64,000 nucleotides of DNA from an uncultured Ardenticatenia bacterium (GCA_937127125.1 CAKZLO010000063.1:25558-89557), one strand, 5' to 3'; counted from the stretch's first letter, positions 42,427 through 51,175 are shown. Numbers and translations: made by a program. Notes: generated by a model not told the origin, from the letters alone.

Positions 42427-44114
42427 CAAACTCGAGGTCACAACCGGACCCGTTCACCGTCGAGATCATCCGTGAGCAGCTCATCGCGGCAGCCGAGGAG
42501 AGCTTTGTGGTACTCGGTCGTACCAGCCAAAGCCCCATCATCTATGAGGTGTTGGACTATGCCTGTGCCATTACAGACCACAATGGTGACTTGATTGCGC
42601 AAGCGAACGGGGTGCCAGGCTTCCTGGGCACGCTCTCGTTCGCGGTCAAAGCCGTTCTGCAGAAGTTCGGTTCAAATGCGATGCACCCCGGGGATGTCTT
42701 TATCACGAACGATCCCTATCAAGGTGGTGGAAACCATCTTTCCGACGTGGCATTGATCGCACCCATCTTCTGCCAGAACCGGTTGATCGCCTTCAGCGTG
42801 AACAAGGCACATTGGACTGAGGTAGGCGGCATGGCCGCCGGCAGCTGGACGACTGACAGCCGCGAGATCTTCCAAGAAGGTCTGCAGTTTCCGGCCATCC
42901 ATCTCTTTCGGGAAGGTAAGCCAGAACAGGGATTGCTTGAGCTGATCGCGGCGAACGTGCGCACGCCTGAGCGCACTCTGGGTGATCTGTATGCTGGGGT
43001 GGCTGCTCTCAGAAGTGCAGAACGTCGCATCGGAGAAATGTGTCACCGCTACGGCGCAGACGTGCTAGGCGCGAGTATGGCAGCTATCCTGGATCACGGC
43101 GAGAAGCTGGCGCGACAAGCTCTAGCCAGACTGCCCAAAGGCTCTTTCTTCGCTGAAGATTGGATGGATGATGACGGATTGTCAGACGAGCCAGTATATG
43201 TTTGCGCGAGAGTAACGATCACGGATGACGCTTTTGTCGCCGATTTCACCGGTTCGGCGCCCCAGGTGTCTGGTCCCATTAATTGCACACGCACGCGACT
43301 GCATTCCGCTTGTCGCACCATCTTCAAGGCGATCACGGATCCAAAATCACCGGTCAACGAAGGGTGGTTCCGTCCGCTGCAGGTAGTGTGTCCCGAGGGC
43401 ACCGTCTTCACAGCGCGCCGCCCAGCACCCGTGTCCACGTACTGGGAGACAGGCGCTTATGCTGTCGACCTCCTCTGGCACGCTCTTTTCCCGGTGCTGC
43501 CCGATCGGCTGACAGCAGGTCATTCGCTGAGCGTCTGCGGCACTGTGATCAGCGGTCGTGACGAGAATGGCGACTATTTCATCTTGGTCGAGCCGCAGGC
43601 AGGCGGCTGGGGAGCCGGAGCAACCAAGGATGGTGAGAGCGGTCTAGTGGTCGTCGGTGACGGCGAGACATACGTGATGCCAGTCGAAGTGTGTGAAACG
43701 CGCTACCCTTTGTTGGTAGAGCAATTCACGTTTAATGTACAGCCAGCCGGCGCCGGAATGTATCGTGGGGGATTTGGGCTGATACGTGACTATCGGCTGC
43801 TCTCGGCCTCTGCACAGCTTACCACCACCTTTGGCCGGCACAAATATGCACCATGGGGAGCGGCGGGCGGTCAACCGGGTTCGCCAAATGGAGTGGCGAT
43901 CATCCCTGCAGGCGCAAGCGAGCCCATCTTGTGGAAGGGTAAGCTCGCTCGTTATCCTCTGAGACGAGGCGATGTTGTGCGCCTGGTAACCGGTGTGGGC
44001 GGTGGCTACGGTGACCCACGGCGACGTGATCCTGACGCAGTGCGAGAGGATGTGCGCAATGGCTTTCTGACAGCCGATCAAGCTCGTATGATATATGGCG
44101 TCGTAGTACACTGA
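42423..44114 (+). CDS. HyuB-type hydantoinase/oxoprolinase subunit B (copy 3)
   Basis: A 563-residue paralog closest to copy 2 (shared RTSQSPIIYEVLD, NKAHWTE, GLVVxGDGETYVMPVEVCE). It keeps VFITNDPYQGGGNHLSDVAL, CTRTRLHSACRTIFKAI and TGVGGGYGDPRRRDPD. The ATG lies in an ATGA overlap with copy 2. Nothing catalytic appears missing in any of the three copies, so the triplication looks functional rather than decaying. The next gene starts 109 nt downstream. Confidence 0.9.
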   Translation: MTNSRSQPDPFTVEIIREQLIAAAEESFVVLGRTSQSPIIYEVLDYACAITDHNGDLIAQANGVPGFLGTLSFAVKAVLQKFGSNAMHPGDVFITNDPYQGGGNHLSDVALIAPIFCQNRLIAFSVNKAHWTEVGGMAAGSWTTDSREIFQEGLQFPAIHLFREGKPEQGLLELIAANVRTPERTLGDLYAGVAALRSAERRIGEMCHRYGADVLGASMAAILDHGEKLARQALARLPKGSFFAEDWMDDDGLSDEPVYVCARVTITDDAFVADFTGSAPQVSGPINCTRTRLHSACRTIFKAITDPKSPVNEGWFRPLQVVCPEGTVFTARRPAPVSTYWETGAYAVDLLWHALFPVLPDRLTAGHSLSVCGTVISGRDENGDYFILVEPQAGGWGAGATKDGESGLVVVGDGETYVMPVEVCETRYPLLVEQFTFNVQPAGAGMYRGGFGLIRDYRLLSASAQLTTTFGRHKYAPWGAAGGQPGSPNGVAIIPAGASEPILWKGKLARYPLRRGDVVRLVTGVGGGYGDPRRRDPDAVREDVRNGFLTADQARMIYGVVVH

Positions 44115-44223
44115 TAAAATGCCTGACCGCGGGCGATTTCGGCCAAACGATGTGTGAAACCAATGAGGAAAGCTGGACATCTCATTTCGAAAGATCAGGG
44201 GAGAGAAGGAACAAGAAGCTACC

Positions 44224-45321
44224 ATGAACGAGCTCGAACAGCGAATGAACATCCTGCGTGCCGCAATGGCCAACGCTGATGTAGACATAGTCGCGATTGC
44301 CCCCAGTGATATGATGCGCTACCTGGCAGGGTATGCCTCCTACCCGGACGAGCGAGTTTGCATGCTGCTGGTCTCACAACACACAGCCGCTGCGGTCGTG
44401 CCAGCCCTCAACGCTGGGGAATGGCGTGCGCATACCAATCTGCCATTGCATATCTGGGCGGATAACGAGGGTCCACAAACAGCCCTGTCCGCTGCTCTGT
44501 CAGCCCTCGATGTTTCCCGCATACGACGGCTAGCCGTAGACGGCGAGATGCGCGCCGATTTCTTGCTCCCTTTGCTGAAAGCGGCAGGCAATCCAGAAGT
44601 CATCACTCTTGCAGGTTTGGGTGCTCCACTGAGGTTGTGTAAATCCTCCACCGAGATCGAGTTGTTGCAGGCCGCGGCGGCACAGGCTGACCGTGCTATG
44701 CAAGCTGCCATCGAAGCGTGCCGTCCAGGTGTCACCGAAGCACAGGTTGCTTGGGCAGCCGAGCAAGCATTCCGAATGAATGGGGCAGACTACGTCTGTT
44801 TCACACTGGTCGCGTCCGGACCGAATAGCGCTTTTCCTCATCATCGTAGCGGACAACGTGTGCTGCAGCTCGGTGATGCGATCATCATTGACATTGGTGC
44901 CTCGCTCAACCACTACAAATCGGACATTACGCGCGTAGTACATCTGGGGGAACCGTCGCCGGAGTTCCTAAAAGCGTACGAGGCCGTCTTGCGAGCTAAC
45001 GAAGCCGCTCGTGCTGTCGTCCGACCCGGGGTGTCCGCGGCAACGGTTGATCGGGCCGCGCGCACAGTGCTGGAAACAGCTGGCTATGGCGAGTACTTTG
45101 TTCACCGTACCGGGCACGGCCTGGGGCTGAGCACCCATGAGCCGCCTTGGATCATGGCTGGCAATGAGCAACCGCTAGAAGAGGGGATGGTGTTCAGCAT
45201 CGAGCCGGGCGTGTATCTGCCCGGTCAGTTCGGCATACGCATTGAGGACATCGTAGTGGTCACCGCTTCGGGTGCCCGCGTTCTAACTGGTTTCGATCAT
45301 CAGCTGACCGTCAAACGCTAG
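44224..45321 (+). CDS. M24B family Xaa-Pro aminopeptidase/dipeptidase
   Basis: A pita-bread-fold metallopeptidase of 365 residues that cleaves bonds next to proline. The N-terminal creatinase-like domain (about 1-130) is followed by the M24 domain. Metal ligands are visible in [18 protein letters not shown] (two Asp), [15 protein letters not shown] (His), [10 protein letters not shown] (Glu) and RIEDIVVV (Glu). No signal peptide, so cytoplasmic. Downstream of a peptide-type importer and upstream of proline dehydrogenase, it would release proline from imported peptides; M24 relatives acting on creatine-like amides are an alternative. Confidence 0.9.
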   Translation: MNELEQRMNILRAAMANADVDIVAIAPSDMMRYLAGYASYPDERVCMLLVSQHTAAAVVPALNAGEWRAHTNLPLHIWADNEGPQTALSAALSALDVSRIRRLAVDGEMRADFLLPLLKAAGNPEVITLAGLGAPLRLCKSSTEIELLQAAAAQADRAMQAAIEACRPGVTEAQVAWAAEQAFRMNGADYVCFTLVASGPNSAFPHHRSGQRVLQLGDAIIIDIGASLNHYKSDITRVVHLGEPSPEFLKAYEAVLRANEAARAVVRPGVSAATVDRAARTVLETAGYGEYFVHRTGHGLGLSTHEPPWIMAGNEQPLEEGMVFSIEPGVYLPGQFGIRIEDIVVVTASGARVLTGFDHQLTVKR

Positions 45322-45376
45322 TCATCCACGTCATCAATATGTCGTTGTACTTCTCTTAGACCAAGGAGTGCATAAA

Positions 45377-45718
45377 ATGGTCAAACTCACCGTTATGTAT
45401 AACCTGCCCCCGGGTGCAGATCACGAGGCATTCCTGCGCTGGCGTACCACAGAGCATCAGCAGGATAATCTGGCCATCCCGGGTCTTCTTAAGACTGATT
45501 TCTATGTGATTCATGAAGCTTGGGAGCAGCCGACACCCCCTTACCGCTACATGACCGAGGCATATTTCCCGGACATGGAGACCCTGCGCGCCTTCTTCTT
45601 TGCACCGGACTATCAGGCGAAGTTGCGCGAGTGGCTGAAGATGATCGCCGATCCCGTGTTTCTCATCTCCGAGGAAGTGATAACATCCGTCGTGCAAGAA
45701 GTAGAAGGGAAACAATGA
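45377..45718 (+). CDS. EthD-like small protein
   Basis: A 113-residue ferredoxin-like alpha/beta-barrel protein of the EthD family. It begins VKLTVMYNLPPGADHEAFLRWRTTEHQ, then IPGLLKTDFYVIHEAW, AYFPDMETLRAFF and a C-terminal helix. EthD relatives often accompany oxidative or ring-degrading pathways, but their role is poorly defined. I chose the ATG at 45377 with AAGGAG 8 nt upstream. Its stop overlaps the proline dehydrogenase start by 4 nt, so the two are coupled. Confidence 0.75.
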   Translation: MVKLTVMYNLPPGADHEAFLRWRTTEHQQDNLAIPGLLKTDFYVIHEAWEQPTPPYRYMTEAYFPDMETLRAFFFAPDYQAKLREWLKMIADPVFLISEEVITSVVQEVEGKQ

Positions 45719-46647
45719 ACGTATTGCGTCATCTCTTTATCGCGCTATCACAAAGCGCTCGGGCACGCCAGTTGGTGATGCAATATGGTCCAATGCGCCG
45801 GCTGGCGCGCCGTTTTATCGCCGGCGAGACGATCGACGAAGCGATTGCTGTAGTCAGAGAGCTGAATCAGGGTGGCATCCTGGCAACGTTGGATCACCTC
45901 GGAGAGAACGTCAGCAGTCAGGAGGACGCCGAACGAGCGGCCCAAGAGTACCGAGAGCTGGCACATCGCATCGCAGAGGAGGCTCTGCAATCTTCTATCT
46001 CGGTCAAACCAACGCATGTGGGACTCGATTTCGGCGAAGATTTCTGTTACAGTCAGCTGCGCACAGTTGTGGACACAGCGCGCGATCTGAACCTGACCGT
46101 CGAAGTAGATATGGAAGGCTCGACCTATACACAAGCGACACTTAATGTCTTTCACCGACTGTTGGATGCGTACAGTAATCTACGCGTTGCCTTGCAAGCT
46201 TATCTCTATCGCACCGAGAAAGATCTCGAGCGACTGATCGAGCGAGGCAGCAGTGTGCGTCTGTGCAAGGGCGCCTATGATGAGCCTTCCAGCATTGCAT
46301 GGCGCAACAAGGTGGACGTGGACGCCAGCTATGCGCGCCTGATGCACATGATGTTAAGCGATCAAGCACTTCAGAATGGTTTCTATCCCGCGCTAGCCAC
46401 CCATGATCACAACCTGATCCTACAGGTGGAGCGTGAAGCAGCTAGGCGGGAGATGGATAGGAGGCGTTTCGAGTTCCAAATGCTGTACGGTGTACGGCGT
46501 GACTGGCAGCAACGCCTTGCCAACGACGGGTACCGCGTGCGCATCTATGTGCCGTATGGGACGCAATGGTATCCCTACTTTATGCGACGGCTGGCAGAGC
46601 GTCCGGCGAATGTATTGTTCATCACCCGCGCATTGGTCGGCAAATGA
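45715..46647 (+). CDS. Proline dehydrogenase (monofunctional PutA/PRODH)
   Basis: A flavoenzyme of 310 residues, the usual size of stand-alone PRODHs, oxidising proline to 1-pyrroline-5-carboxylate at the membrane. Family blocks are LDHLGENV, ISVKPTHVGLDF, VEVDMEGSTYTQATL, LQAYLYRTEKDL, VRLCKGAYDEP, LATHDHNLI and the C-terminal GVRRDWQQ, RIYVPYGTQWYPYFMRRLAERPAN. The start overlaps the EthD-like stop (ATGA). A P5C dehydrogenase is not in the window. Position after an Xaa-Pro peptidase suggests that released proline is oxidised to glutamate. Confidence 0.94.
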   Translation: MNVLRHLFIALSQSARARQLVMQYGPMRRLARRFIAGETIDEAIAVVRELNQGGILATLDHLGENVSSQEDAERAAQEYRELAHRIAEEALQSSISVKPTHVGLDFGEDFCYSQLRTVVDTARDLNLTVEVDMEGSTYTQATLNVFHRLLDAYSNLRVALQAYLYRTEKDLERLIERGSSVRLCKGAYDEPSSIAWRNKVDVDASYARLMHMMLSDQALQNGFYPALATHDHNLILQVEREAARREMDRRRFEFQMLYGVRRDWQQRLANDGYRVRIYVPYGTQWYPYFMRRLAERPANVLFITRALVGK

Positions 46648-46671
46648 GGGACTTGAAGATTAGCACACGGT

Positions 46672-46696
46672 ATAGTCATTGATTGAATAGTCATTG
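46672..46696 (+). repeat. Direct repeat ATAGTCATTG x2 at the pirin promoter
   Basis: ATAGTCATTG occurs at 46672-46681 and 46687-46696, start to start 15 bp. The second copy overlaps the -35 box of the promoter below, a good position for a repressor or an activator-binding tandem site. Confidence 0.5.
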
Positions 46697-46722
46697 TATG
46701 TCGATTTAGTGGGTGATACTAT
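46694..46722 (+). promoter_or_regulatory. Promoter of the pirin-alcohol dehydrogenase operon
   Basis: TTGTAT (46694-46699), a 17-bp spacer and TACTAT (46717-46722). The leader to the pirin start is about 55 nt. This separates the pair from the upstream catabolic operon. Confidence 0.5.
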
Positions 46723-46784
46723 CATGTTCGGGTTCCTGGCATAAGATTGGCGAGAGATCTGATCGGAGAGGAGGTTGGAGAGCG

Positions 46785-47696
46785 ATGCTGAGAAGAATTA
46801 CCCGTGTGTCAAAGAGCCAGCCGACGATTGAGGGAGCGGGTGTACATCTGAAACGAGCCTTTGGGTTCCGGGAGGTACCCCAGCTCGATCCCTTCCTGCT
46901 ATTGGACGATTTCAAGTCGGATAACCCGGCTGAGTATTTGCCGGGTTTCCCTTGGCACCCCCACCGGGGTATCGAGACGATCACTTACGTGCTGCACGGT
47001 GAGATCGAGCATGGTGACAGTTTGGGCAATCGAGGCACCATTGGACCAGGCGATGTACAATGGATGACCGCCGGCAGCGGAATCATTCACCAAGAGATGC
47101 CCAAACAAAGTGCGGACGGGTTGTTATGGGGCTTCCAGCTCTGGGCGAACCTGCCCGCCTCGCACAAAATGATGGATCCGCGTTACCGCGAAGTGCATAG
47201 CGAGCAGATCCCTGTTGTCAGGCGCAACAGCGCCACAATTCGTGTCATTTGTGGGGAAGTGGACGGTGTGAAGGGCCCGGTGCGTGACATCGTGATCGAT
47301 CCAGAGTACCTGGATATCACCATAGCAGCACACGCTGAATATCGGCGCGCGGTCAAGCGCGGTCACACTGTCTTTGCTTACGTGGTAGACGGCGCCGGAT
47401 GCTTTGATGATCGCCGCGACGCGTATTCGTTTGAGGTCTTGGGGATGAACTATTTCGACTTCGAACAGCGCAACTGTCTGATTGGCCCGCAGAGCCTTGT
47501 CCAATTCGGGGATGGGGACGAGGTGCTCGTGACCACAGAGGAAGCCCCTGTGCGCTATCTCTTGATTTCAGGCAAGCCCATTCGCGAGCCGGTGGCGTGG
47601 TATGGGCCAATCGTGATGAACACTCCAGAGGAGCTGAGGCAAGCGTTTGAGGAGTATCGAGCTGGTACATTTGTGAAATATAAAGGGCGAAGATAG
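46785..47696 (+). CDS. Pirin-family bicupin protein
   Basis: A 303-residue bicupin iron protein. The iron-binding motif is in the N-terminal cupin: FPWHPHRGIETITYVLHGEIEHGD and, later, GIIHQEMP. The C-terminal cupin lacks obvious metal ligands, as usual. Pirins are quercetinase-like dioxygenases or redox sensors; the function here is unknown. I chose the ATG at 46785, which follows GGAGG and GGAGA, over an upstream frame extension. The alcohol dehydrogenase gene starts at the very next base after the stop, so the two are co-translated. Confidence 0.9.
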   Translation: MLRRITRVSKSQPTIEGAGVHLKRAFGFREVPQLDPFLLLDDFKSDNPAEYLPGFPWHPHRGIETITYVLHGEIEHGDSLGNRGTIGPGDVQWMTAGSGIIHQEMPKQSADGLLWGFQLWANLPASHKMMDPRYREVHSEQIPVVRRNSATIRVICGEVDGVKGPVRDIVIDPEYLDITIAAHAEYRRAVKRGHTVFAYVVDGAGCFDDRRDAYSFEVLGMNYFDFEQRNCLIGPQSLVQFGDGDEVLVTTEEAPVRYLLISGKPIREPVAWYGPIVMNTPEELRQAFEEYRAGTFVKYKGRR

Positions 47697-48728
47697 ATGA
47701 AAGCTCATATTGTGGAAAGGATTTCTCAAGTCCATGAAGGGTCAACCCCTTTGCGATTGGTTGAGCTAGCGACACCGAGGCCAGGGCCGGGTGAGGTGCT
47801 GATCCGCGTCCTGACGTGCGGCGTGTGTCACACAGAACTGGATGAGATCGAGGGGCGCACCCCTCCTCCACGCTTACCGGTTGTGCCCGGCCATCAGGTG
47901 GTTGGGCAGGTAGTGGAAGGTGGCCCAGATATCCACTCGTTCGCCCTCGGAGAGCGCATCGGGGTGGCGTGGATCTACTCCGCGTGTGGACATTGTTCGT
48001 TCTGCTTGAGCGGCAATGAAAATCTGTGCCCTGAGTTCAGGGCGACCGGGCGCGACGTGAACGGCGGCTATGCCGAGTATATGGTGGTGCCCGAGGCGTT
48101 TGCCTATCGTATTCCGGAGGTGTTCTCCGATGCTGAGGCAGCACCATTGCTGTGCGCTGGGGCAATTGGCTACCGCTCTTTGCGCCTGTGCAATCTCCAG
48201 GATGGCCAGAACCTGGGCCTGGTCGGGTTCGGTGCCTCGGCGCACTTGGTGCTCAAGATGACGCGCCATATGTACCCCAACGCACGCGTATACGTCCTTG
48301 CCCGGGCAGAGAGGGAACGTGCGTTTGCGTTGGAACTAGGTGCTGTGTGGGCCGGCGACATCGGTGAATCGTCACCAGAACCACTGCATGCAGCTGTTGA
48401 CACCACTCCTGTATGGCGGCCAGTGGTGGAGGCACTTAAGAATTTGGCACCCGGCGGTCGCCTCGTGATCAATGCCATCCGCAAGGAGGATGTAGACAAA
48501 GAGTACTTATTACAACTGGACTACCCCGTCCATCTGTGGATGGAGAAGGAGATCAAGAGCGTCGCCAACGTGACACGACGCGACGTGCGCGAATTCCTGA
48601 CACTTGCGGCAGAGACGGGGTTGAGGCCCGAGGTGCAGGAGTACGAGTTTGAGGACGCTAATCGTGCCCTGATAGAGCTCAAGTCGAGAGGGACGCGCGG
48701 CGCCAAGGTACTTCGGGTATCCAAATGA
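47697..48728 (+). CDS. Zinc-dependent alcohol dehydrogenase family protein
   Basis: A medium-chain dehydrogenase of 343 residues. Catalytic zinc ligands are in TCGVCHTELD (Cys) and GHQVVGQVV (His). The structural zinc cysteines are in CGHCSFCLSGNENLC. The cofactor region is unusual: LGLVGFGASAHLVLKM replaces the canonical GxGxxG pattern with GFGASAH, as in the AdhP-like zinc-binding subfamily that acts on small alcohols or aldehydes. It abuts the pirin gene with no gap. Substrate not inferable. Confidence 0.9.
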   Translation: MKAHIVERISQVHEGSTPLRLVELATPRPGPGEVLIRVLTCGVCHTELDEIEGRTPPPRLPVVPGHQVVGQVVEGGPDIHSFALGERIGVAWIYSACGHCSFCLSGNENLCPEFRATGRDVNGGYAEYMVVPEAFAYRIPEVFSDAEAAPLLCAGAIGYRSLRLCNLQDGQNLGLVGFGASAHLVLKMTRHMYPNARVYVLARAERERAFALELGAVWAGDIGESSPEPLHAAVDTTPVWRPVVEALKNLAPGGRLVINAIRKEDVDKEYLLQLDYPVHLWMEKEIKSVANVTRRDVREFLTLAAETGLRPEVQEYEFEDANRALIELKSRGTRGAKVLRVSK

Positions 48729-48763
48729 TGGGGTGAGCTGGGCTTCCCTACGTACAAAGAGAT

Positions 48764-49234
48764 TCAGAGCTCCTTCAAGATAACGAAGCGCTTGCCACCC
48801 GGGTCAGCTGGATTCAGGAGTTCGGTCACATCGGTTGCACGCATAAACCGGTCGCCGGTGGTGACGACGAAGGTGAGACGGCGCCAGCGATTGCTCACGA
48901 TGGGTGGTATTTTGTGCTGCAGCGGCCCCAGCTGCAGCTTGTAATACCAGTCACAGGCGCGCGGATGATCCGGCTCCGCAGGAATCAGCTCGCGGCGCGT
49001 CACCAGCTCGTGGCCCAACACGGCACAATAGTAGTGGATTGCCCAGCGATCATCCCCGAACACACTGGTAAAATAGAATGCCAGCCAGTCGAAGTCGGGC
49101 GTGCCAGACGGGGCATGCCGGACTGGCACCCGATACCATCGCTCCGTTTGCACAAATTCCCAATCGCGTCGGCTAGGCACCACAGCAACTAGAATGCGAT
49201 CGTCGGGGTACACGATGCGCGCGTCTACCGGCAT
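48764..49234 (-). CDS. Uncharacterised 156-residue protein
   Basis: I do not recognise this family. The protein has no signal peptide or membrane helix, is rich in Trp and Tyr, and looks compact alpha/beta. Notable stretches are DWEFVQTERWYRVPVRHAP, FDWLAFYFTSVFG, IHYYCAVLGHELVTRRELIP and RRLTFVVTTGDRFMRA. The start has AGGGA 6 nt upstream. It is the last gene of the minus-strand sugar transporter cluster (27 nt after the permease) but could be unrelated to it. A nucleic-acid-binding fold would be a guess from the aromatic pattern. Confidence 0.7.
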   Translation of the reverse strand: MPVDARIVYPDDRILVAVVPSRRDWEFVQTERWYRVPVRHAPSGTPDFDWLAFYFTSVFGDDRWAIHYYCAVLGHELVTRRELIPAEPDHPRACDWYYKLQLGPLQHKIPPIVSNRWRRLTFVVTTGDRFMRATDVTELLNPADPGGKRFVILKEL

Positions 49235-49261
49235 GAGCTTTCCCTGCCGAACCCAGAGGTG

Positions 49262-50362
49262 TCAAACGCGCCGCCGGCGGATAAGTGTGTCCACCAAAAT
49301 TGCTGCCACGATGATTGAACCCTTTGCCACCGGCTCAAAGTAGGCACTTGCACCTAGGAGTACCAGACCGTTGGTGATCATGCCGAGCACTGCCGCGCCC
49401 AGAAACGTACCAAGAATACTGCCTGCGCCCCCGAAAAGCGGGGTACCACCGATTACCACGGCAGCAATGATGTCTAGCTCGTATCCAGTACCTGTCAACG
49501 GAAACGCATTGCGGTGCTGCCCCAACAGCAGCGCTGCAGCAACCCCACACAGAGCACCAGTGATCATGAAGTTAATCGTCTTGACCCACTTGGTATTGAT
49601 ACCAGCCAGGACGGCTGCTTCCTGGTTGCCGCCCGTGGCGTAGACGTGTGATCCGAACCGGGTTTTGCTCAACACAAAGCCGCCGATCACCATCACCCCG
49701 ATCATCCAGAACACCTGAGTGGGCACCAAACCAGCGACATGGCCGGAGGTAATATTAAGGAAGGGATCTTCACGTGGTAGCTTGATCATCACCGGCCAGC
49801 CACCGCTGGCGAGCAGGGCACCGCCACGCAGAATACTGAGCATACCGAGCGTGACAATAAACGAGGGGATACCGAAGCGGGTGGTTACCGTACCGTTGAC
49901 CAGCCCGATGATCGCGCCGAGGAATATGACCATCACCAGTGCCAACCATGGATTGAACCCGTACTTGGCAATCAAGGAGGCCAAAACGATGCCCAGAAAG
50001 CCATAGATGGAACCGATAGACAGATCGATCTCCCCCGAGATGAACAGGAAGGTCACACCCGTAGCAATGATTGCCAGGATTGAAATCTGGCGCGCCACCA
50101 ACAGGATATTGTCGAGCTGGGGGAAGAGAGGTGTTGCCAGGGAAAGTGCAATAAACAAGAGAATGGTGGCGCTCAACACGCTGAACTCACGCAGACGCAG
50201 CAGTGCCTGGAGGAAGCCACGAAGACCACCTGGTCCAGCGCGCGTCAGCAGCTCAACGCCACTGGCACTTTCCAGCTCATCCAGGATGGCGTCCACATTG
50301 GCACCGCATTGGGATACTTCTCGCTGTGCGTCGAGATCTGCTTCCGACAGTTTTTGCTCCAT
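49262..50362 (-). CDS. Sugar-type ABC permease (RbsC/CUT2-like)
   Basis: The membrane subunit of a carbohydrate uptake type 2 importer, 366 residues. After a cytoplasmic N-terminus of about 55 residues come eight to ten helices with the family blocks TGVTFLFISGEIDLSIGSIYGF, GLVNGTVTTRFGIPSFIVTLGMLSILRG, YATGGNQEAAVLAGI and GGTPLFGGAGSILGTFLGAAVLG. It follows the ATPase gene by 18 nt. The cognate binding-protein gene upstream is broken, so the system may be non-functional or may use another binding protein. Confidence 0.92.
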   Translation of the reverse strand: MEQKLSEADLDAQREVSQCGANVDAILDELESASGVELLTRAGPGGLRGFLQALLRLREFSVLSATILLFIALSLATPLFPQLDNILLVARQISILAIIATGVTFLFISGEIDLSIGSIYGFLGIVLASLIAKYGFNPWLALVMVIFLGAIIGLVNGTVTTRFGIPSFIVTLGMLSILRGGALLASGGWPVMIKLPREDPFLNITSGHVAGLVPTQVFWMIGVMVIGGFVLSKTRFGSHVYATGGNQEAAVLAGINTKWVKTINFMITGALCGVAAALLLGQHRNAFPLTGTGYELDIIAAVVIGGTPLFGGAGSILGTFLGAAVLGMITNGLVLLGASAYFEPVAKGSIIVAAILVDTLIRRRRV

Positions 50363-50380
50363 ATCCTACGAGCACCCCCT

Positions 50381-51175
50381 CTAGAGATGTTCGGCACCTA
50401 CGATGAGGCGGACGATTTCAGCCGCAGTAGTGTCCTCGCGACGCCGCACGCCAGCCAGACGTCCACGGCGCAATACTACGATACGGTCGGCCACAGAGAA
50501 TACATGCTCCAGGTTGTGGCTGATGACAATCACGGCGCGCCCTTGGGCCTTGAGCTGTTTGATGAGACGCAGCACCTTGCGTGATTCCTCGATTCCCAGC
50601 GCTGCCACAGGCTCATCCATAATCACCAGCCGGGCCGCTATCTGATGCACTGCGCGCGCGATCGCCACAGCTTGGCGCTGACCGCCGGACAGAAAGCCCA
50701 CGGCCACATCAACCGAGGGGATATCGCTGCGCAGCTGTTGGAGCACTTGCACCGATTCCTCCACCATGCGACGTCGATCAATGACTATCCCTCGGGTGGG
50801 CTCGCGGCCCAGGAAGATATTCGCTGCGACATCGCGTTGATCGACAAGTGCCAAGTTTTGATAGACGGTGGCGATGCCCATTCGCATCGCGTCGCGTGGA
50901 CTATGAAAGCTGACCGGCACGCCGTCCACCAAAATTGTGCCGCTATCCGGCTGGTAAGCTCCCGAGATAATCTTAATCAGTGTGGATTTGCCTGCGCCGT
51001 TGTCACCGACCAGCCCTACGACCTCGCCGGGGAAGATGCAGAAATCCACCCGCTGCAAGGCCTGTACGTGGCCGAAAGACTTGCTGATAGCACGCAACTC
51101 CACCAAAGGGCGGTTGCCACTTACCTCCGGCGTTGCCGTCTCTGCTGTTGCAGGAAAACTCACTTCTTGTGCCAT
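50381..51175 (-). CDS. Sugar-type ABC transporter ATPase, single nucleotide-binding domain
   Basis: An ATP-binding subunit of about 264 residues. Walker A is GDNGAGKSTLIKIISG, signature FLSGGQRQAVAIARAV and Walker B LVIMDEPVAALG, followed by the switch histidine in VIVISHNLEHV. The sugar-type YQNLALVDQRDVAANIFLGRE matches RbsA/FrcA. It has one domain where RbsA-type proteins have two, so two copies would form the dimer, as in FrcA. The ATG at 51175 is used; a GTG at 51190 has a closer ribosome binding site. A 12-bp hairpin lies upstream. Confidence 0.9.
   Translation of the reverse strand: MAQEVSFPATAETATPEVSGNRPLVELRAISKSFGHVQALQRVDFCIFPGEVVGLVGDNGAGKSTLIKIISGAYQPDSGTILVDGVPVSFHSPRDAMRMGIATVYQNLALVDQRDVAANIFLGREPTRGIVIDRRRMVEESVQVLQQLRSDIPSVDVAVGFLSGGQRQAVAIARAVHQIAARLVIMDEPVAALGIEESRKVLRLIKQLKAQGRAVIVISHNLEHVFSVADRIVVLRRGRLAGVRRREDTTAAEIVRLIVGAEHL

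Noticed and set aside
45520..45714. N-terminal extension of proline dehydrogenase into the EthD-like gene
   Set aside because: The extension is Arg/Ser-rich and overlaps the EthD-like coding region in another frame; the ATG at 45715 gives the family's usual N-terminus.
46713..46784. Upstream extension of the pirin frame
   Set aside because: It would start inside the promoter -10 region and lacks a ribosome site; the ATG at 46785 has GGAGG and matches pirin N-termini.
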